From Henckelia pumila (lineage: Eukaryota; Streptophyta; Magnoliopsida; Lamiales; Gesneriaceae), in NCBI RefSeq assembly GCF_033568475.1, contig NC_133123.1:175367685-175431684 (forward strand): a stretch of 64,000 nucleotides of DNA, given 5' to 3'. The notes beneath the pieces are model-generated. The model had not been told where the DNA came from, searched no databases, and saw only the letters and a list, made by a program, of their open reading frames with translations. A program made the translations under genes and the position numbers. Shown piece after piece: positions 42,434 through 53,768 of the stretch (positions within the stretch are counted from its first letter, which is position 1; each line of letters opens with the position of its first letter).

Positions 42434-43480
42434 GCTTAATAGTGGCAGTGGTGAATTCCAAGGGAAAAGCAAGTGGGCAGAAACTGAATCTGAATCATTG
42501 GATTCAGACAGCTCATCCAAAGAAAGTGAGGAGGAACAAGTCCGGTGTCTTAGGGCCAACTCTCAAAATGGAGAAGATGATACTGAGGTATTTGACTTTA
42601 ATTCTTCTGAATTTACACATGAGGAACTTGTTCAAGCACTTAATGACGTTATCATTGAGTATCAGAAGATTTCTGTATCATTCGAGGAAGTGAAAGCAGA
42701 AAAAGCAAGTATTATTGAGAAATCAAGAGAATCTAGTTGTTTACAGCTAAAGGAACTTGACAGTCTAAAGACGAAGCTAAACCTGCTAGCAGTTGAGAAT
42801 GATGACATGAAACTTGTATTCCAAGCTACTTTGAATGAAAATAAAAAGTTTCTTAAAACAATCAACTCTTGGAATAATGCTTCTACCTCATTAGGTAAGA
42901 TACATGTGAATAAAAAACAGACAGGTGACAAAATCGGCCTTGGATATGGTTCAAATGATTGCATTCTTACTGAGGAAAGTACTCAATTGTATCCTAGTAA
43001 GAACAATCCTAATGCCATAAGATTTGTTTGATCTAGTACGATATATGAACATAATGAGCCTAACATCATTGATGGACAACCAATACGTTATGAGAACAAG
43101 GCTAAGCATAGAGGGCTGGGATATGTGGAACCTCAAAATCCAGGAAAAGGAGAAACATAGGTCAAACCTAGACTGAATGAACAAAGAAAGGGAAACCAAT
43201 CTAAGTTTAAACAATCGAAGTTTGAACCAAGTCAATCTATGTACAAGAATCTTCAGATGAAAGAGAACCGATACTTCAACTGCATGCCTGTTCAAAAGCG
43301 GTACAGACTGAACAACAAATATCACAAGTTCAAACAGCACACCGTAGTATCTAGACTGCACACAATCACAGATCAGACACCTCGACCGATTCAATTTTTG
43401 GATGCACACATGGGTAAACCCGTCAGGGTAATTCACGTGTGGGTCCCGAAAGGACTAATCCAGTTCGGACCCAAATAGAT
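42434..43480 (+). pseudogene. Sirevirus Gag fragment (plus strand)
   Basis: There is no start codon at the breakpoint. The sequence reads WAETESESLDSDSSSKESEE, VFDFNSSEFTHEELVQALND and VIIEYQKISVSFEEVKAEKA, then a long acidic coiled-coil region, the characteristic C-terminal half of Sirevirus Gag. Stops at 43030 and about 43160 follow, then a degraded basic region. The segment HVWVPKGLIQFGPK at 43436-43478 is the usual link to the protease. The N-terminal capsid half and the 5' LTR are missing. Confidence 0.88.
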
Positions 43481-43506
43481 AAGGGTGCCATAGTCATATT
43501 CTCTTT

Positions 43507-43904
43507 TTGCAGGTACTATCAGTGAAATCAGTTGGGAGAAACAATATAGTAGAAAAGACAACCTGGTATCTCGACAGTGGATTCTCCAGGAATATGACTG
43601 GAAATAAAGAATTATTATCTGAAATTATGCATTACAAAGGACCTAAAATAATTTTTGGTGATAACTCAAAAGGTAAAACTGTGGGTAAGGGTAAGATTAC
43701 TCATGGTAACATTATTATTAATGATGTATTACTTGTTGATAATCTATGCTATAACTTTATTAACATCAGTCAATTGTGTGATAATGGTCATACTGTTTAA
43801 TTTCACAAACGTACATTCATGCACAATCAAATCTAGTAAAGGTGAAGTTATGCTAACCGGATTAAGAGAACAAAACACATATAAGATAAACTGGCACAAT
43901 AATA
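43507..43904 (+). pseudogene. Sirevirus protease fragment
   Basis: The active site reads TWYLDSGFSRNMTGNKELLS (usual form LDSGCSRHMTG), followed by GPKIIFGDNSKGKTVGKGKI and VLLVDNLCYNFINISQLCDN. A frameshift at about 43790 moves reading to VHSCTIKSSKGEVMLTGLRE. It breaks off at about 43904 at an internal deletion. Confidence 0.9.
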
Positions 43905-45251
43905 AGAAACAAAGCTAGACTGGTTGCTCAAGGCTTTAGACATGAATAAGTTATTGATTTCTATGAGTCATTCGCTCTAGTAGCAAGACTTGAAGTCATT
44001 AGAATATTTCTTGCATATGCTACCTACAAGAACTTTAAATTATATCAAATGGACGTGAAGTCAGCCTTTCTAAATGGATTACTCCAAGAAAAAGTCTATG
44101 TTGAATAACCACCAGGTTTTTTCAATTCATCAACTCCTAATCATGTTTTTAAACTTGACAAAGCACTTTATGGCTTGAATCAGGCACCAAGATCTTGGTA
44201 TGATACATTATCATAGTTTTTGCTAAATCATTATTTTGTTATTGGAACAGTCGATAAGAATATTTTTAAATTCACCAGAGGAGATCATATCTTGCTTGTT
44301 CAAATCTATGTGGATGACATTATATTTGGTTCAACTAATCCTAGACAATGAGAGAAATTTTCTAAGCTTATGCAGGAATAGTTTGAAATGAGTATGATGG
44401 GCGAGTTGAATTTCTTCCTTGGATTACAAGTAAAACAACTTGATAATGGTATCTTCATAAATCAATCCAAATACACCAAATAACTTATTAAAAAGTTTGG
44501 CATGGAAAATTGTTCAACAATGTCTACTTCAATGAGTGCTTCCATAAAACTTTACAAAGATGAAGCAGGAACACCTGTAGAGGTTACAATGTATCGAGGA
44601 ATTATCGGTTCACTATTATATCTACGTACAAGTAGACCTGATATTATGTTTGCAGTATGCTTATGTGAAAGATTTCAAGCAACACCCAAACAATATCACT
44701 ATATTGCTGCCAAACGAATAATCAAATATCTTAAGGGTACTCCTAATGTGGGTCTTTGGTACTCCAAAGACTTAGAATTTAACCTATTTGGTTATTCAGA
44801 TGCAGACTATGCAGGATGCAAAATTGATCGAAAAATCACTAGTGGATCCTGTCAATTTCTGGGAGACAGACTAATCTCATGGTTCAACAAGAAGCAAACA
44901 TCGATTTGCTACCTCAACCGCCGAAGCTGAGTACTTAGCAGATAGCAGCTGTTGTGCACAAATACTGTGGATACAACAATAGCTTCGAGACAATGGAGTA
45001 CAATCAAATGAGGCTCCCATATTTTGTGACAACACTAGTGCTATTACAATCACTCAGAATCAAGTAATGCATTCAATAACCAAACATATCGATGTACGAC
45101 ATCAATTTATAAGAGAACATGTGCTGAAGAAATAGATTCAGATGATCTATATATCTACTGATCAGCAGGAAGCCGACATCTTCACCAAACCATTACCGGA
45201 CGCTAAGTTCTCTTATTTTTGCAATATACTTGGGTTAATATATTTAAATTA
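43905..45251 (+). pseudogene. Sirevirus reverse transcriptase and RNase H (integrase deleted)
   Basis: The sequence jumps directly from the pre-integrase region to RNKARLVAQGFRHE in the fingers of reverse transcriptase. It continues with [37 protein letters not shown] and QIYVDDIIFGSTNPRQ (catalytic Asp pair), then FFLGLQVKQLDNGIFINQSK and GSLLYLRTSRPDIMFAVCLC. RNase H follows (GYSDADYAGCKIDRKITSGS, STAEAEYLA, FCDNTSAITITQNQ), ending with DIFTKPLPDAKFSYF. At least eight in-frame stops (near 43947, 44106, 44214, 44349, 44380, 44480, 44981 and 45133) mark it as old. No 3' LTR follows. Confidence 0.92.
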
Positions 45252-45339
45252 AAAAAAGCACAAATTTATGGGGAACACTTCATGTTTTCAAAAAGTTGTT
45301 CAAAACATTGAACACATACACATTCACATAGATGAATAC

Positions 45340-45737
45340 ATATTTTTTAAGGATGATGAATATGCTACACGAGTTGCAGCTATTTTGAAATCATGACTCC
45401 ATTAAATCATCCACAGAGTGAGTGAGCCTTGACCATTTCAGGCATCATCCTCAAAGAAAATGTTCTGTATCTCATCTCTCTCTGCTAAAAGCATCAAAAG
45501 TCTCACTGCAGCAGGCTTTAGCACATCACGAGTGCTCTAAGTTTGCAAAAGAAGTTTGCACCGAAGTAATCCCTCAGCATAACGAGGTTCTATGATAGCT
45601 AAGCCCCGAGGAATGTTACGGTGAATTGTATCCAAGAAAAACCATATTCGCATTCATCTTGCTATCACCCTGTCTCTATATCTATTCTTCCTTATCTCAC
45701 ACTCCAACTCATTCATATTAATATTTGAATTTGACAT
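45340..45737 (-). pseudogene. Unknown small gene family, copy 3 (pseudogene)
   Basis: The minus-strand frame starts MSNSNINMNELECEIRKNRY and has stops near codons 28 and 68. It includes GLAIIEPRYAEGLLRCKLLL and DVLKPAAVRLLMLLAERDEI, then QNIFFEDD. It aligns with the intact gene at 56225-56653 along its length, for example the xDxFxxxGxLxLLxxERxEL core, DVLKPAAVRLLMLLAERDEI against DIFSSEGTLLLLLYTERHEL. A TATA-like CCTATAAATA lies upstream on the minus strand at 45774-45783. The C-terminus is uncertain. Function unknown. Confidence 0.6.
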
Positions 45738-45773
45738 TTTGCTTGAACTAATTTCTTTTGTTTCTTGTTGAAT

Positions 45774-45783
45774 TATTTATAGG
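45774..45783 (-). promoter_or_regulatory. TATA box of copy 3
   Basis: The minus strand reads CCTATAAATA, about 37 bp upstream of the ATG. The same ten bases stand upstream of the other two copies. Confidence 0.6.
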
Positions 45784-46038
45784 TGAAAGACAAAGAAGGT
45801 GAACGGTCACTCAGGCCAACAGTCACCTATATGCCGTATCAATGCTAACGTATCTAAAAAGATCTCAATACAGAGGATCTGATAAGTTTATCATTCTTGA
45901 TATATGTGCTTCATGCATTTAATAAAAGGCCGCAATGAGCTACTTTTCGATATTACTTTTCAAAATATTACATTAATATATATAACTAAAAGTAGCTTAC
46001 TTGCTCATAACTAATAATATTGCTTACAACTGACATAT

Positions 46039-46464
46039 TCAATCTCGGAGCCACAAAATAGTTGTCTTCTCTATTTCTCTGTCTATAGAATCACTCCAAT
46101 CAAGCATCCAATTTGTCACATTGAAAGGACTGGTTGCATCATTTTGATCGTCAAATAAATAGAATTGCTCCAAGCTCATCTTCTCAATAAATAGCATCAA
46201 AATAAGGCAACCCGATGGTTTGAATATATCTCGATTGGAATGAGTTCCCAACATTTGTCTGAACCGACAAGCTCTAGCAGAAAACTTTAATGCCTCTTCA
46301 ACTGAAAATGAAGGAGGACTAGATGACATATGGTAACCAAGTGCTTGCACCTAATCATATATCTTCATCACCCGTGCAAGAACTTGATCTTGATAATACT
46401 TCTTTTGAAATTAAAATAATTGAAACTCCATATGTTTATTATCCTCTAATATATCTGCTCCCAT
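46039..46464 (-). pseudogene. Unknown small gene family, copy 2 (two stops, promoter displaced)
   Basis: From the ATG at 46464 the minus-strand frame spans 141 codons plus a stop, matching the 142 of the intact copy. It begins MGADILEDNKHMEFQLF, has in-frame stops near codons 18 and 38, and continues MSSSPPSFSVEEALKFSARA, RFRQMLGTHSNRDIFKPSGC and LILMLFIEKMSLEQFYLFDD, ending IDREIEKTTILWLRD. Residues shared with the intact copy include RD/QDIF..G.L...L..E...L, a W, and VDKEIRK-like IDREIEK near the end. Element C is inserted 8 bp upstream of the ATG, and the TATA box lies on its far side at 55762-55771. Confidence 0.65.
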
Positions 46465-46471
46465 TTTTACA

Positions 46472-46476
46472 CTAAC
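46472..46476. other. Left target-site duplication of element C (CTAAC)
   Basis: CTAAC precedes the 5' LTR and recurs at 55747-55751. Confidence 0.92.
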
Positions 46477-47022
46477 TGTAAGACCCGAAAATATTGAGTT
46501 ATTAATTATGGTATTTGAGAATTAAATTTCTTAATTTGGGCAAATATTGATTTGAGAAGTTATGGAAATTATATATTTAATTTCTGAGCCGAAAATATTT
46601 AATTTGAGAATTTACGGATTTTGAGAATTAAATTCCGGGATTCTTAAATTATAAGAATAAAATATTCGAATTGAATATTTATGGAATTTAAGAATTAAAT
46701 TCCAAGTTTCTAGAATTAATATGATTTAATTTGAAGGTGAAACCCGATCCGGGGTTGATTTGCAAATATTGACGTTTCGAGGGCTAAAGTGCAAAAGGCC
46801 GAGATTATTTAATTTAATCCAAATTTATTTAATTTTAATCCGAGTATATTTAATTTGAGAATATTTAGAGTTTTGATTTAAATTCTAATATTCTTAAATT
46901 ATTTTTGATTGAAATTGAATTAAAAAGAAGGCCAAGGACTGAATTGCAATTTTTGAAGTTGCAGGGGCTAAATTGCAAATATGCAATACTTATCTCATTT
47001 TAAATTAGATTATCAGTATGTG

Positions 47023-47034
47023 CACGTGTATAAG
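47023..47034 (+). promoter_or_regulatory. G-box and TATA box of LTR C
   Basis: CACGTGTATAAG combines a CACGTG G-box with a TATA box about 550 bp into the LTR, so U3 is about 0.58 kb and the transcribed leader about 2.1 kb. LTRs A and B have the same arrangement (CACGTG and/or ACGTGTATATAC). Confidence 0.6.
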
Positions 47035-47187
47035 TCAGATTTCCTTCAGAATGTTGAGAGCAGAAGCCGAAGCCTTTTCCTTACTTTGAAATTCTGATTT
47101 TTGAAACCCCGTAACTTTTGATCCGATCGTTCGATTTTGATTCCAAAAAGAGTTTTGAAATCCTTGCGACAAGGGCTTCGATTTGAT

Positions 47188-48590
47188 GTAAGTTTCTATT
47201 TATTTTGGCATGCTTTGAAGATTGAAATTCGGTAGATATCAGGAATTGAGTTTATATATGTGTTCTTGAGCTTGTATGCATTCCGATACCGAAACCAAAT
47301 CGATGAAAGGCTATCGTTTGTATTGGTTATGATTTTACAGCATGAGTTCGATTATTTGCACTGCTGATATGAGGATATATATGTTGTTATGTTGACTAGA
47401 ATTTGCATATGTAGTTAGAATGGTTTCGATATTAAGTCGGTTACCGATTTTCGATCGCTACGCCGTCGATTTATGTTTTTAAGCCATTTAGATAGCCGAT
47501 GATTGAGCTGAGATGTTAGTAGAGATGTTGCCGATATTTTAGCATCTTTATTCTTCATTTTCAGTATTGATAAGAGGTGACGATTCGAGATTTACGACTT
47601 TTAACCGAAGAAAGAATTGAAGAAAATTTTAGGTGAATTGTATTGATGATTTGATGATGTTTGGTCATGATTCTATGAATTTAAAACTTGTGTTCAACCT
47701 CTTACACATTTGATTATGCTAGTACATGATGTATGCAAGTTGATATGTGTAAGGTTAGGTAGTGCAAGATTGATATATTGAGATTCAGTTACCGAGTTTG
47801 ATACCGTTAAGTTATCAATTCAAGAACTGATTTGATTTCGAGTCTTGTGGATTAAGTGGAACATGATATGAGTTCATTGCTGATCATTCTCGATTATGAT
47901 CACTTATTTACAGATTTATAGTGAAGTTAGACGACTCGAGAAATCAGCCAATCGAAACGAGAAAGGATGGGTCAATGTTGAAGTTGTTCTACCTTGAAGG
48001 TTGAATTGAGTCTTGAGCAGATTTTTGTATATGCTTGTTATTGAAGATGAGATGATGAACTTGAGAAAATTAGATTGAAGTTCTTGAAGATGTATCCGGG
48101 TGTGGAGCACTTCAAAGTCGAGAACGACAGGTATAAGACAACATCGAGAGTTAGGAACTTGTTACTCAAGGATGATACTTCTTGAGTTGTTCTGAACAAA
48201 TCACATACTTGTTATTGTTGTTTATATTTGATTGATGTTGTCGATCCATCTCAGGTAGTGAATCTTTGATTTGATATGAGTTCGATTATGATATGATATT
48301 GATAGAATTTATTCTATTGCCAAGATCTGAGGAGATCTTATTTTCAAGTCTGAGACGACTTCGATAGATGGATATCCATGTCAAGATCGGTTACGAATTT
48401 TGATGGCATCGATGATATATGAATCAATTCCTGATCTAGATATGCGTTATTTACTCTATTGTTGAGTCGGTTATCTTTAGAGTCGATATGAATTTATTTA
48501 ACGCATTTATATGTTGATTATACTGGGAATTATATTCTCATCGGAGTTTATCTGGCTGTTGTTTTGTTTTGTATGTGTGCATTACAACAG
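47188..48590 (+). other. Predicted leader intron in 5' LTR of C
   Basis: The donor GTAAGTTTCT follows TTCGATTTGAT, and the acceptor TGTGTGCATTACAACAG ends at 48590, followed by GTGGGGCAG. Length 1403 nt, exactly as in the 3' LTR. Equivalent ends occur in A, B and D. Confidence 0.55.
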
Positions 48591-48932
48591 GTGGGGCAGC
48601 CAGAGAGAACGTGGGTAGCTCGAGAGAGAGTCTAGACATGGGACTCGGGTTGTTGTGTAGCAGAATGATGTATGTTGCATTCTTGTTAAGCATGCTAGAA
48701 GAATTAAGCTTAGTTGTAGTTGAAGAACATATTAGCACTTTGCGTAGTTTAGTACTTTTGATGTATTTTAAACTACTTTTTTGATGTAAGAAATACATGT
48801 ATTGTTGCTTGAGAATTGATACATGGATATATGAATATTTCCATATTGGATATAGCTTGCTTCAAGTTGTTTATCATGTTTAGAATAAAGTTTGACAGCA
48901 CAAAAATCAGCAGCAGATTCGAGCAAATTCTA

Positions 48933-49044
48933 GCTCGCTCGATCGGTAGATTTGCACCGATCGAGCGAGGCCACTTTTGGCTTGAACCCGAGATTGGGTA
49001 AATTTTGCTCGCTCGATCGGTAGGATTTTACCGATCGAGCGAGG
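48933..49044. repeat. Paired CTCGATCGGT hairpins in 5' LTR of C
   Basis: CTCGCTCGATCGGT-N8-ACCGATCGAGCGAG occurs twice (48933-48970, 49007-49044) with perfect 14-bp arms, 121-232 bp before the LTR end. Confidence 0.93.
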
Positions 49045-49167
49045 CTCATTTTTTTTTAAAAAAAAATTTGCTCTTGTTTTAGTTTATTCTTTAATTGTAT
49101 GATTAATTGTGCTTAATCATTAATTGCCCTTAAAAAGAGATTAGCAACCCGAGGTCCTCACTACAGG

Positions 49168-49179
49168 TGGTATCAGAGC
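49168..49179 (+). promoter_or_regulatory. Primer-binding site of element C (tRNA-iMet)
   Basis: TGGTATCAGAGC, two bases after the 5' LTR. Confidence 0.93.
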
Positions 49180-52100
49180 GTAAGTTTCTCGGACTGAGAT
49201 AGAAGTTGAGCGGGGTAGATTGAGTCGCATGCATGTATAGTATTGCATGATGATGCATTACTTGATTTGGTGATTTGATAAATTGCATGTGAGCATGATC
49301 TACTTTTGAAACTAAACTGCCTGATTTATCGATTTGTAAATTTCTGAATTTCTTATTAAATTTTGTTATAAGATTCCTTGGAGGAGGTAAGCACCCAGAA
49401 TTGAATAGAACAATGTTCTTTGGGTGACGTAAGCACCCCAGACTGAACAGAATCTTATTGCTCAACTGAAAGAGGTATCTCCGATTGAACAGAACAGTAT
49501 CTCAGAGAATCAGTAGATGCTATACTTATATCTCTATCAGTGATAATATGGAAGAGAAGTCAAAAATATCATCCATTAACCCGAAAAGGTCTAGTAGATG
49601 ATATTGCAGGTAGAAGTTGGCTTGGATAACTTGATCAGTTATTTACATCCTTGAAAGATACAGATGAATGTTGAAACAGATGGACTGTATACCAACTTCA
49701 AAATCTAGCAACCAGCGGATGAATTGTGACGAAGAAATTCGGATACAACATTGATAGAAATGATGAAAAATAGAAGATTATGCCACGAAAACAGGAGATG
49801 CTCATTTGAAGGTAAGCCTATTAAGATTCATTGAATTTTGAATGATGAAAAACTCAAGATTGAGTTGTCTATTCATGGCTTAAATCTTAAGATTTTGTTT
49901 GAGCAAATGTTGATGATTGACATATTTTGCAAAGAAAGGGCCAAAAGAACTGAAACTGAGTGATGAGGCAGAATGAATAAAATTGTAGACATGCCATAGT
50001 ATGTGAGACAATCACAACTTCAACTACAATTTTCATTATAGAGCAGATACAAGATAAAAAGATATGGAAGTAGTTCTTTAGCTCTAGAGGACTAAGACAG
50101 AGTGGTCTGAGTCTGAATGCAGTGTATGCTAATGATTATTACACTCATTGTGGGAAGAGATATCCTAACAATCAGTGTAGAGAAATCTGGAATCAGATTT
50201 AGAGGAAATTAGAATGAAGAACAGTTCCAGAAGGGTACAGAGGGTCAGAATGAAATGGCACCTGAAAATGAGATTGCAGGTAACAAATTTATTATGTTTT
50301 AACCTCTGTATCAGAAGATAGAGTTTGTGAATTGAAGAATTGAATTACAGCTTTTGATGAAATGAGATTGAACATGATTTTGTTCATATTTGAGATATCT
50401 ATTTATGTTGCATGATAAATGATAGTGCAGTAATCAGCTGCTGAATAGCAGAAGATTGATGATAAGAAGCGATAGAATTAGATCAACAAGAACATAATGT
50501 GCATATGAATATGATGATATGATATGGAATTTAGAATTTAGATTCTTTTTATTTCGGTTCAAGATAGATTATGTTTGATTACATAAATGTTCCGAAATAA
50601 GTATTTACTATGCACTAGATATGTTCAAGATCTAAACCAGCATTGGTAGATATGCCAATGAGAAGAGATTGCAGATAAATTTCAGATGAGATTTCCAACT
50701 TTAGTAAGTTGTGAACTGGAATTTAATAACGAATTGATGAGTTATGAATTGAATACTGTTGATGAGAATTGATAGAATAGACGATGATATGAAAATCAGT
50801 TACAGATGAGTCTTTTCTTTGATTATGCTGAATCGATTACATCAATTGGAGATATGATTCTTGAAATGTTTGATTTGAGTGGCTCTTCTTGTTTTGTTCA
50901 TAGAGACTGAGCTGATTTACTCATTCTGAGTTATGAATTGCAAGTGAGTTATTTTCACTTAGCAGAGTTTGTTATCCAGAAGATTTGATTTTGGATGACC
51001 TTGATTGAGAGATTTTCTCAATCTTGATTTATTTCTTTTGATTTTTGGAATTATTAATCCTTTGATGAAAATTTCAGTGTATTTTAAGATTGTTGGCTCG
51101 TAAATGATAGAAGGGCTAGAATATTATCCAGATTTATGGGTTGAATATATGATTTACCTGTATTTGGGGAACATAGATGAGGAATAAGATAGGCATTCAA
51201 TCAATTGATTTTAGATTTCTGTGTATTCTGGTTTAAATATATTCAGATGAATGCATAACCAATCAGAATGATTTTCGATTGGAAATGAGCCAGATATGTT
51301 AAGAAGATGAAAGAAACACAGAAAGTAAATCAATGCAGTAAGAATTCAGTAAAGAATGTCAGATTTAGATATGAATTGAAGTCGCAGATTAGAATGGATG
51401 AATGATATTGTGATTGATTATATGACTGTGCTTGATGTTTCCAAAAAGAAATATCAGATTTTGAAAGAAATGCACGATAATGAATTCAATAGTCATCCAA
51501 TAATTGTTTTATCAAAAGATAGAGAAAACAGATGTAACAGATTTTGTGCGTTCTAGAGTTTAAACGCATAGAGAGTTTCAATTGAAGTTGAAAAACATTT
51601 ACCAGATAGGTTTAACGACAGTTTAGAAACTCCAGAATTGGAATGAGATCATGATTTGATAGATTGCTTTACTAAACTACCAAGAAAAATAGTATGCATG
51701 ATGTAAACTGTGGTAGTGATAATCAGATTGATTTGAACTACTGAATAAGATGATATGACTGATGATCAGATTGTTTAACATTACTGAAGATGATGATCTA
51801 TAATCATGATCAGATCACTGATTTGTGATCAGAATTATTGTGAGATTACACAGTAAGCCAAGGATTATTGTTTCATATTGAGACATTAGGTTTACTATTG
51901 AATTATGATACAGATTATCGAAAGCTCTGAGTATTTTGATGTGAGAATACAGTATATTATCATTGAATTGATGTATAGCCAGAGAAGATTGATCAGATTC
52001 AAGAATAAACTGTGTCAGATATGATATAGATTTGAATAGATAGATGTTAAGAAGTTAATGATATGATGAAATTACAGGAATGATTGAAATCTATTATCAA

Positions 52101-53044
52101 GATAAAGACTTTAGATTTATTCGATAGGATGTGGCATTGATTGATTGATGTTTTGAGTATTTGATTATATGTGAATGCATTATACCATTTCTCTGATCGA
52201 TGGATTATCTGAGTTGATTTTCCAAATTTTGAGAATATTCTCAGAACTCTAGTACCTGATTTGGTATTAGTTGATTTGATGAATTGCCACTGGATTATTA
52301 TGATTCCTGTTTAAGCTATCGAGTGATATCAGAATAGAGATTTGAATATTCGATGAGACGAGAATCAGATTTCTTTGTGTTGAAATGATATTTCAGAAGT
52401 ATCAGGTCTGATTGGATTTGAGAAACGCAGAGAATGTGAATATGAATCTATATAGAATGAAGAGAGTTAGTAAATGAATGATCGATATAACTTTTAAAGT
52501 TGTTACTGACTTGTCAGCAAGAAAGTTATTTTTGAATTATCATTCAATTCTGAATAGAATGACGATGTTGATATGATATATGTTCGGAACAGAACATAGA
52601 AAGATATAGAAAAGCTGAATTTCACTGGATGAGATTTCAGACAGAGAAAGTGAATTCATTGAAAGATGTATTCTTTCTAGCTTGATATGATGGATCCGTT
52701 TTTTTCCACGTATCTAGAATAAGGAAATGTCAGTTAGATTCTTCCTATGTACTTTGATCAAACGAGATAGATATTGAAAATATTCTGAGTTAAGTCGAGT
52801 ATTCGACATATCCTTGCTTGAGGAAAGAAATAACTTCGAAAGATTTCTTTTCAGTCAATTGAAGTACAATAGAAGAACTACTGATTAGACACAAAATTGA
52901 AAGAGATAACCTGACAAGAGATTATGAGATAAGATACGAAGTTCAGAGTTATATGATTGAAGTGAGAATTACTTCAGGTAATCATTCAGTCTATCAGATT
53001 TGATATTCCGATTGAATTCGATTTCGAGGACGAAATCATTCCTT
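49180..53044 (+). mobile_element. Internal region of element C, decayed gypsy coding sequence
   Basis: 3.9 kb without any long reading frame, rich in TGA and TAG and poor in C. Near 50925-51085 a stop-ridden translation, ELQVSYFHLAE...FDFWNY, lines up weakly with the gypsy [11 protein letters not shown]...MPFGLTNAP segment of element B, and at about 51135-51200 a stretch matches the region of the catalytic FIDDILIYS without the Asp pair. The end GATTTCGAGGACGAAATCAT is the familiar gypsy pol end. It is therefore a mutated coding region shorter than the usual 5-6 kb, incapable of making proteins. Confidence 0.65.
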
Positions 53045-53057
53045 AGAGGGGAGGAAT
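53045..53057 (+). promoter_or_regulatory. Polypurine tract of element C
   Basis: AGAGGGGAGGAAT lies directly before the 3' LTR; compare AGTAGGGGAGAAT in element B. Confidence 0.9.
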
Positions 53058-53768
53058 TGTAAGTCCCAAAAATATTGAGTTATTAATTATGGTATTTGAG
53101 AATTAAATTTCGTAATTTGGGCAAATATTGATTTGAGAAGTTACGGAAATTATAGATTTAATTTCTGAGCTGAAAATATTTAATTTGAGAATTTACGGAT
53201 TTTGAGAATTAAATTCCGGGATTCTTAAATTAAAAGAATAAAATATTCAAATTGAATATTTAAGGAATTTAAGAATTAAATTCCAAGTTTCGAGAATTAA
53301 TATGATTTAATTTGAAGGTGAAACCCGATCCGGGGTTGATTTGCAAATATTGAAGTTTCGAGGGCTAAAGTGCAAAAGGCCGAGATTATTTAATTTAATC
53401 CAAATTTATTTAATTTTAATCCGAGTATATTTAATTTGGGAATATTTAGAGTTTCGATTTAAATTCTAATATTCTTAAATTATTTAGGATTAAAATTTAA
53501 TTAAAAAGAAGGCCGAGTACTGAATTGCAATTTTTGAAGTTGCAGGGGCTAAATTGCAAATATGCAATAATTATTCGATTTTAAATTAGATTATCAGCAT
53601 GTGCACGTGTATAAGTCAGATTTCCTTCAGAATTTTGAGAGCAGAAGCCGAAGCCTTTTCCTTTCTTTGAAATTTTGATTTTTGAAACCCCGTAACTTTT
53701 GATCCGATCGTCCGATTTTGATTCTGAAAAGAGTTTTGGAATCCTTGCAACGAGGGCTTAGATTTGCT

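Larger units (their letters stand above)
46477..49165 (+). repeat. 5' LTR of element C (2689 bp), Ty3/gypsy
   Basis: It starts TGTAAGACCCG and ends CCTCACTACA, two bases before the primer site. It is roughly 95-97% identical by eye to the 3' LTR at 53058-55746. A CACGTG box is joined to TATAAG at 47023-47034. The donor-like GTAAGT is at 47188, the acceptor ends at 48590, and hairpins lie at 48933-48970 and 49007-49044. Confidence 0.95.

Noticed and set aside
48569..49001. Short plus-strand frames of 71 and 61 codons in LTR C, with counterparts in the 3' LTR (55145-55589)
   Set aside because: Duplication is explained by the LTR pair; the frames run through the acceptor block and hairpins and have no counterpart in A, B or D.
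48933..49044. Hairpins as transcription terminators or tRNA-like genes
   Set aside because: No cloverleaf, no A/B box and no terminator role is known for such sites in plants; they occur at fixed positions in LTRs.
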